DNA of 64,000 bases from Solimonas sp041659605 (GTDB lineage Bacteria > Pseudomonadota > Gammaproteobacteria > Nevskiales > Nevskiaceae): the NCBI GenBank assembly GCA_041659605.1, contig JBAZXW010000018.1, forward strand, positions 1 to 64,000. Direction: 5' to 3'. How positions within the stretch are numbered: position 1 is the stretch's first letter; every line of letters starts with the position of its first letter. Of this stretch, positions 59,328-64,000 are shown one piece after another. Both the position numbers and the translations under genes were made by a program. The notes below the pieces were generated by a model. That model saw only the letters and a program-made list of their open reading frames with translations, had not been told where the DNA came from and searched no databases.

Positions 59328-60109
59328 CTGTGCCCGATATCAAGTCGCTGCAGTGGACCATCTCGGTCGTCAGTCATGGGCATGGCGCGAATGTCTCGGC
59401 CGGGCTGCTCGACGTCCACGGTCAACTGCAGGATGTTGAGCACCGCTTCGTTCTCACCCTCAACGCCGGCGAAGATCCCGCGTTCGTGACTCAATTGCCG
59501 GAGTCGATCCAGAACCGACTGCACGTCATCCGCAACCAAATGCCTCGCGGTTTTGCGGCGAACCATAATGCTGCTTTGCGTGGTTGCCGTTCGCGTTACG
59601 TGCTGGTCGCCGACCCTGACCTGCGGCTGCCACAGCCGGTCTTTTCTGCTCTGCAAGCCTCGCTCGAGCAGCCGGAGTGCGGCATTGTTGCGCCGCTCGC
59701 GCAGACATCGAGTGGCAACGCGGAAGACAATGGACGAGACCTCGTAACACCTGCCGCGATTCTTCGCCGCAAGCTGCTCGGTCGAGGCCGGGACGTGCCG
59801 GCGAATGCAACCAGTTCCCGCAACGTGACCTGGCTCGCCGGCTTGTTTCTGGCGATGCGGGCCGACACCTTTCACCGCCTGAACGGCTTCGATGAGCGCT
59901 ACTTCATGTACTGCGAAGACGTCGACATATGCTTGCGGGCGCGACAACTCGGACTGTCAGTCAATCAGCTGTGTGACTTGCGCATCACCCATGACGCCAA
60001 TCGCGGCACTTCGCACAGCCCGCGCCACTTCATCTGGCACTCGCAGAGCCTGCTGCGGCTGTGGCGATCCGACGTCTACAAGGCTGCGCGCGCGGCGAAC
60101 CGCTTGTAG
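59324..60109 (+). CDS. Family 2 glycosyltransferase
   Basis: This 261-residue protein starts at GTG 59324 within the stop of the preceding gene. Motifs: WTISVVSHGHG, RNQMPRGFAANHNAAL, VADPDLRLP (DxD), GFDERYFMYCEDVDICLR. It resembles WbbL-type rhamnosyl or related transferases. It is cytoplasmic and would add a sugar to the lipid-linked unit begun by the WecA-like enzyme. Confidence 0.88.
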   Translation: MTVPDIKSLQWTISVVSHGHGANVSAGLLDVHGQLQDVEHRFVLTLNAGEDPAFVTQLPESIQNRLHVIRNQMPRGFAANHNAALRGCRSRYVLVADPDLRLPQPVFSALQASLEQPECGIVAPLAQTSSGNAEDNGRDLVTPAAILRRKLLGRGRDVPANATSSRNVTWLAGLFLAMRADTFHRLNGFDERYFMYCEDVDICLRARQLGLSVNQLCDLRITHDANRGTSHSPRHFIWHSQSLLRLWRSDVYKAARAANRL

Positions 60110-60114
60110 GACCC

Positions 60115-60172
60115 GTAGCCCGGGTGAAACCCGGGAATGCAGCGCGATCGCCCCGGGCTGCGCCCGGGCTAC
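60115..60172. repeat. REP-like palindrome, GTAGCCCGG type, copy 4
   Basis: GTAGCCCGGGTGAAACCCGGG and CCCCGGGCTGCGCCCGGGCTAC form a composite hairpin between the convergent glycosyltransferase and kpsD-like genes. Confidence 0.85.
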
Positions 60173-60194
60173 CAGATTGCAGGAACGCAGCAGG

Positions 60195-61889
60195 TCAGAG
60201 CCTCAGGACCACACCCGCCGACAGAGCCAGCTGGTAGATGATCTGGACCAGCTCTTTCGAGAACTGGAAGTTCTTCGAGTCAACCTTCGGCAGGATCATG
60301 ATTTCATCCCCGGGCTGCACTGCGGATGAAAGGAGCCAGCTGTCGCGCGCTTCGACCATTTCGCCGCTGGGACGAACCAGGAAGATCCGGTCCTTGCTGC
60401 CGTTCTGCGTGAGGCCTCCGGCCTGCTCGATGTAGTAGCTGACCGGCTTGCCCTCACGAAAGACGAATGCGTTCGGGAAGTAGACTTCGCCCTGCACCGC
60501 AACGGTGTTGGTCTTGCGTGGAATGCGGATCACGTCGCGGTCTTCCAGATCGATGGACGCCGCATCGAAACCCTTATGCATGACCAGCCTGCCCTGCGGA
60601 GCAACCTGCCGCGCCCGATCGATGAACTTCAGCACGATCTCGGCTTCGCGCGCGCGCAGCTCGGCCTCTTCGCGGGTTCCCGAGCGCGCGGTCAGCACCG
60701 ACTGTTCGAGCCGACGCAGCATATCGTCCAGCGCCTGCTTCTGGCGCTCGGCGATGCTCTGCCGGTAGAGCTGTACGCTGCCCAGATCCGAGCGCGGAGT
60801 CGGCGTGATGCGCTTGATCAGGTCGGCCAGCGTGGCCTCATACGGGAACACGTACTGCCCCACGCCCTGAAACTCGCCCTCGACACCGGCGATGATGGTG
60901 CCCACCTGGCGGTCGGCATACACGCCAACTTCGTCGCCGGATACGATCGCGATCGCGGCGAGGTCTGCGGTCAACGGCAGATACTCGACTTGCCGCTGCG
61001 GGGTCTGGTTCTTGAGGATCTGCACATGTGTCGCAGTGCCATCGACGCCGGCCAGCGCCAGCAGATCGCTCAACGCAATCTTGCCGTCAAACTCGAATTG
61101 GGCAGCGTGACTCACCGCACCTGCAACCTTGGCCGTTGCTTTGCGCGGCCCAACCATGATGGTGTCGCCATCCCGAAACTGGACCAACGGCAGCTCGCCG
61201 CGCACCAGGAAATCGTAGAGGTTGACCTTGATCACCTCCTGCCCGCCCCGGCGTACCGCGATATCGAGAAAGCTGCCGGTATCGGTATTGACGCCGCCCG
61301 CGCGGTCCAGGAAATGCAGCAGTGAATCCGACGCCCATGCACCGTACAACCCCGGGTCGTTGACGTTGCCCGTCACGAACACCTTCACCGGCTCGGCGTT
61401 CGCCAACGAGGCATAAACGCCGACGTTGTCGCGGAACACCTTCTTGACCTCTTCCGTGACGACGGCGTTCAGATTGCCGTTGCGTGCATTGCTCACATGG
61501 ATCGGGCCCACTTTGGGCACGAAGATGTTGCCCTGGGAGTCCACCTCCAGGCGCAACACCAGGTCATAAGCACCCCACAGCTTCAGGTCGATGATGTCGC
61601 CGGCGCTCACCAGATAGTCCGGATTGAATCCGCGGAACGACTGCTGCGCGAAATGCCCCTTGAACAGAGAAGCACCGAACACCGTCTCGTCGACCTTGCG
61701 CTCTACGCCGGGCGATTCCTGTGCCCGCGGCGTCGCCGTTGGCGCCGGGGTGGGGGTACTGAGCGACGTGCTCATCCCCGACATTGGCCGCTCCGGCGAT
61801 TGCTGAAACAGAAACGCCGGCTCCTGGGCGAACGCCGCCGTGGAGATCAGCGCAGCCAGCACAAACGATTGCATGCGCTTCAAGCTCAT
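60195..61889 (-). CDS. kpsD: KpsD-like capsule polysaccharide export protein
   Basis: The 564-residue protein has a signal peptide (VLAALISTAAFAQ) without a lipobox, a Pro/Thr linker (TPTPAPTATP), then a polysaccharide export domain (PDYLVSAGDIIDLKLWGAYDLVLRLE is its PES start, shown by YLVSAGDIIDLKLWG) and SLBB-type domains (VFVTGNVNDPGLYG, AVQGEVYFPNAF). Its length is near KpsD (558) and a coiled coil lies near 370-430. It spans periplasm and outer membrane to export capsule. It overlaps kpsE by ATGA. Confidence 0.92.
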   Translation of the reverse strand: MSLKRMQSFVLAALISTAAFAQEPAFLFQQSPERPMSGMSTSLSTPTPAPTATPRAQESPGVERKVDETVFGASLFKGHFAQQSFRGFNPDYLVSAGDIIDLKLWGAYDLVLRLEVDSQGNIFVPKVGPIHVSNARNGNLNAVVTEEVKKVFRDNVGVYASLANAEPVKVFVTGNVNDPGLYGAWASDSLLHFLDRAGGVNTDTGSFLDIAVRRGGQEVIKVNLYDFLVRGELPLVQFRDGDTIMVGPRKATAKVAGAVSHAAQFEFDGKIALSDLLALAGVDGTATHVQILKNQTPQRQVEYLPLTADLAAIAIVSGDEVGVYADRQVGTIIAGVEGEFQGVGQYVFPYEATLADLIKRITPTPRSDLGSVQLYRQSIAERQKQALDDMLRRLEQSVLTARSGTREEAELRAREAEIVLKFIDRARQVAPQGRLVMHKGFDAASIDLEDRDVIRIPRKTNTVAVQGEVYFPNAFVFREGKPVSYYIEQAGGLTQNGSKDRIFLVRPSGEMVEARDSWLLSSAVQPGDEIMILPKVDSKNFQFSKELVQIIYQLALSAGVVLRL

Positions 61890-62998
61890 TCCTTGTGGTC
61901 CTCGATCGTCGCGATGATCAGACTCATCACAAAATAGGCCAGATTCAGGAACACGAACACCGTCAGCGTCCAGTAGAGGACACGCGGCAACTCCGCGGAA
62001 TCCGGACGGCTGGGTTTGTCCACCGAAATCAGGTACTTCACCTTGCGCACCGAATCCAGGCGCGTGGTTTCCAGCGTCGCCAGCGCCGCCTTGTACACCT
62101 CGGTCGCCAGGCGAACACTCACGTCGGCATCCTGATAAGCCAGCATCAGATCATTGAGGCCGCCACCCTGGTTGCCCACCATGCGCGCCCGCTCCTGAGC
62201 GACCTGCGCCTCGAGCGCCTGGACGCGTTGCCGCACTGCAATCATGTCGGGCGCCGTCGGATTCAGGTAGCCGCCCAGCGCCTTGAGCTGTGTCCGCTGC
62301 TTGGCCAGTTCCGCCTCCAGCTCGGCCAGGATCTGGCCGACCGCCTCGGTTTCCTTTTCGGGGCTGAACACCTCGTTGCGGCGCTGCAGGTCGATCATCT
62401 CGCGGGACGCCTGCTTGAGGCGCCCATTGGCCTGCCGAACCTGGTCCTCGACAAAACTCAGCTGCTCGAGCGCCGCCTGCCGGCTGACCTCATTGACGAA
62501 CCCCTCGCTGCGCTCCACTAGCTTGGATGCGACCTTCTGCGCGAAATCCGGATCGAAGGCAACGAAATCGACGCTCAGGATCAGCGAGTCGTCGTCGATC
62601 GTGACCATCAGCTTCTCGCGGTAGAACTCGAGAAACTCCTCCTGATCCGCGTCACTCGCCAGATGCCCGATGAAGTCGACCTTGGGCGCGCTGAAATGCT
62701 GGCGCAGCCCGAGCTGCGCATCCAGATACTCCAGCATCGTGCGCGACCGCATGAACTCCTGCACCAGCAGTGCGTCCTGGCGGCTCTTGCCGCCGCCGAC
62801 ATTCAACAGACCCAGCGCCAACTCGGCGCCGGCCGCGGCCGGTATCGTCGAGTCCTTCTCGACCATGACCTGCGCACGGCTGACATAGCCGTTAGCGGCA
62901 AAGAGCACAAGGTAAAGCCAGGCCAGCAGGGTTGGCCCCAGAACGAGCAACACGTAGCGGCCGGACCTGCTGTCCGGCAGTATCAGACGCGGATTCAT
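61886..62998 (-). CDS. kpsE: KpsE-like capsule export inner membrane protein
   Basis: The 370-residue PCP-3-type protein has one span at each end (about 15-35 and 340-362) and a long periplasmic coiled coil between them (LSFVEDQVRQANGRLKQASR; EAVGQILAELEAELAKQRTQ). YVSRAQVMVEKDS begins the Wzz-like domain. It links the ABC transporter to KpsD. Start and stop overlap both neighbours by ATGA. Confidence 0.93.
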   Translation of the reverse strand: MNPRLILPDSRSGRYVLLVLGPTLLAWLYLVLFAANGYVSRAQVMVEKDSTIPAAAGAELALGLLNVGGGKSRQDALLVQEFMRSRTMLEYLDAQLGLRQHFSAPKVDFIGHLASDADQEEFLEFYREKLMVTIDDDSLILSVDFVAFDPDFAQKVASKLVERSEGFVNEVSRQAALEQLSFVEDQVRQANGRLKQASREMIDLQRRNEVFSPEKETEAVGQILAELEAELAKQRTQLKALGGYLNPTAPDMIAVRQRVQALEAQVAQERARMVGNQGGGLNDLMLAYQDADVSVRLATEVYKAALATLETTRLDSVRKVKYLISVDKPSRPDSAELPRVLYWTLTVFVFLNLAYFVMSLIIATIEDHKE

Positions 62999-63666
62999 GC
63001 GGCGCGCTGGTCCTTCTGATAGTCGGCGACTGCCTTGCCGATGTCGTCGTAGTACACCGGGCCATCCTTCTTCATGTAAATCCCCACTTCACAGTCGCGC
63101 TTGAGCTGGTCGAGATTGTGACTGACCATGATGACGCTCGCACGCCCCTTCTTCTCCGTGAAGGCCGCCTGCGCCTTCTCGCGGAACTTCTGATCGCCTA
63201 CCGCAGTGAGCTCATCGATCAGGTAATAATCGTATTCAAAGGCCATGCTGATGGCGAAAGCCACGCGTGCGCGCATGCCCGAGGAATAGGTCTCCATCGG
63301 GCGATCGAAGAATTCGCCCAGCTCGGTGAAGTCCTCGATGAACGAGATGCGCTCGTCGATCGCGTGCACGTCGTCGCCGTTGATGCGGCAGATGAACCGG
63401 GCGTTGTCGCGCCCCGACAGCGTCACCGCGAATCCGCCGCTCAGACCCACCGGCGGGGAAATGATTCCGTCCGCCGTGATTCGACCTGCGTCCGGCAGCT
63501 CCATTCCGCCGATCAGGCGCAGCAGTGTCGACTTGCCCGCGCCATTGCGCCCGACGATACCCACGTGCGTGCGCGACGGCAGCTCCAGGCTCAGACCCCG
63601 GAACACGAAGTACCGCGAAAAACCCTGCAGGGGATAGGACTTCGTGACGCGATCGAGCCGGATCAT
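62995..63666 (-). CDS. kpsT: KpsT-like capsule ABC transporter ATPase
   Basis: The 223-residue ATPase has Walker A GRNGAGKST at 39-47, signature YSSGMRARV, Walker B YYLIDELTAVGD and switch His in MVSHNLD. This is the short KpsT/BexA form without a C-terminal glycan-recognition domain, typical of group 2/3 capsules whose chains carry a conserved lipid terminus. It lies 4 bp from kpsM. Confidence 0.95.
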   Translation of the reverse strand: MIRLDRVTKSYPLQGFSRYFVFRGLSLELPSRTHVGIVGRNGAGKSTLLRLIGGMELPDAGRITADGIISPPVGLSGGFAVTLSGRDNARFICRINGDDVHAIDERISFIEDFTELGEFFDRPMETYSSGMRARVAFAISMAFEYDYYLIDELTAVGDQKFREKAQAAFTEKKGRASVIMVSHNLDQLKRDCEVGIYMKKDGPVYYDDIGKAVADYQKDQRAA

Positions 63667-63670
63667 GGAA

Positions 63671-64000
63671 TCAGATCAGCTGATAGAGGTAACGCCGATA
63701 CGCCGCAAGGCCGATGAACTGCAGCAGAAGGATGCAGCCCCACAGGTACAACCAGCTGGCCGGTGACTCGTAGCCCGCCATCACGGCGTCGCGTGCCAGA
63801 TCGATGCCGTGCAGGATCGGGTTCAGGTACAGCACATTCCCCAAGCCCCCGGGCAGCATGGTCATCGTGAAGAACGCGCCGGACACGAAGAACAGCGGGC
63901 GCGTCGCGATCGAGAAGATTTTGCGCAGATCCTGAAACACCGTGCCGAACACCTCGAATACCAAGCCCAAGCTCAGCCCCAGCACATACAGAGAGAACAA
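63671..64000 (-). CDS. kpsM: KpsM-like capsule ABC transporter permease, 5' end outside window
   Basis: Only the C-terminal 109 residues are present; the frame is open to the right edge. ABC-2 type features are visible: FGTVFQDLRKIFSIATRPLF, FVSGAFFTM, LYLNPILHGIDLARDAV, and a last span before YRRYLYQLI. It forms the inner membrane channel with KpsT. Confidence 0.93.
   Translation of the reverse strand: MFSLYVLGLSLGLVFEVFGTVFQDLRKIFSIATRPLFFVSGAFFTMTMLPGGLGNVLYLNPILHGIDLARDAVMAGYESPASWLYLWGCILLLQFIGLAAYRRYLYQLI

Overview
This is a GC-rich chromosomal window (roughly two thirds G+C by eye) from a Gram-negative gammaproteobacterium. The evidence is lipoprotein signals, outer-membrane porin and OmpA-type proteins, LPS-era envelope genes, RlmJ, an E. 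coli-sized Acs, a CrbS/CrbR-type acetate regulator and GlyGly-CTERM proteins. REP-like palindromes and overall gene content point towards the Xanthomonadales/Nevskiales side (inference). I see no tRNA, rRNA, CRISPR array, insertion sequence or prophage gene.

Layout. 1-6778 (minus): two large secreted multidomain proteins, a BNR/Fn3/PKD protein running off the left edge and a subtilisin-like protease with PKD repeats and a GlyGly-CTERM tail. They share a 99-bp identical stretch. 7066-10910 (plus): a phosphoesterase lipoprotein overlapping an unusual imelysin/di-haem cytochrome fusion lipoprotein. 11015-18361: PL7 alginate lyase, thiC with a TPP riboswitch, a diiron ferritin-like oxygenase with its ferredoxin reductase, a PAP2 phosphatase and an RDD membrane protein. 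18546-22047: amtB with an unknown partner, a Nudix hydrolase and rlmJ.

22339-31888 is an acetate/short-carboxylate regulon: an MHS transporter, a CrbS-like symporter/histidine kinase, a CrbR-like regulator, acs and a DcaP-like porin. A 16-bp dyad recurs in both divergent intergenic regions of this block (four copies) and is the likely CrbR operator. A poly-C-loop RNA or 3' UTR with a strong terminator follows the porin gene. 32141-35212 is a paralogue of the first secreted protein, also with a GlyGly-CTERM tail.

35427-44096 looks like signalling plus envelope: an FHA protein, a MoxR ATPase without its usual VWA partner, a Ser/Thr kinase with TPRs convergent with an ECF sigma factor, then a five-gene OmpA/lipoprotein/secreted-protein operon. 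44141-47627 holds three TPM-domain proteins and lemA. 47733-52149 is the central-carbon operon tkt-gap-pgk.

52256-64000 is a surface polysaccharide locus: a YjbE/F/G/H (Gfc)-type module, a WecA-like initiating transferase, two GT2 glycosyltransferases, and a Kps-type ABC export set (KpsD, KpsE, KpsT, and KpsM cut by the right edge). REP-like palindromes separate many of these units, and two of them supply the stop codon of the neighbouring gene.
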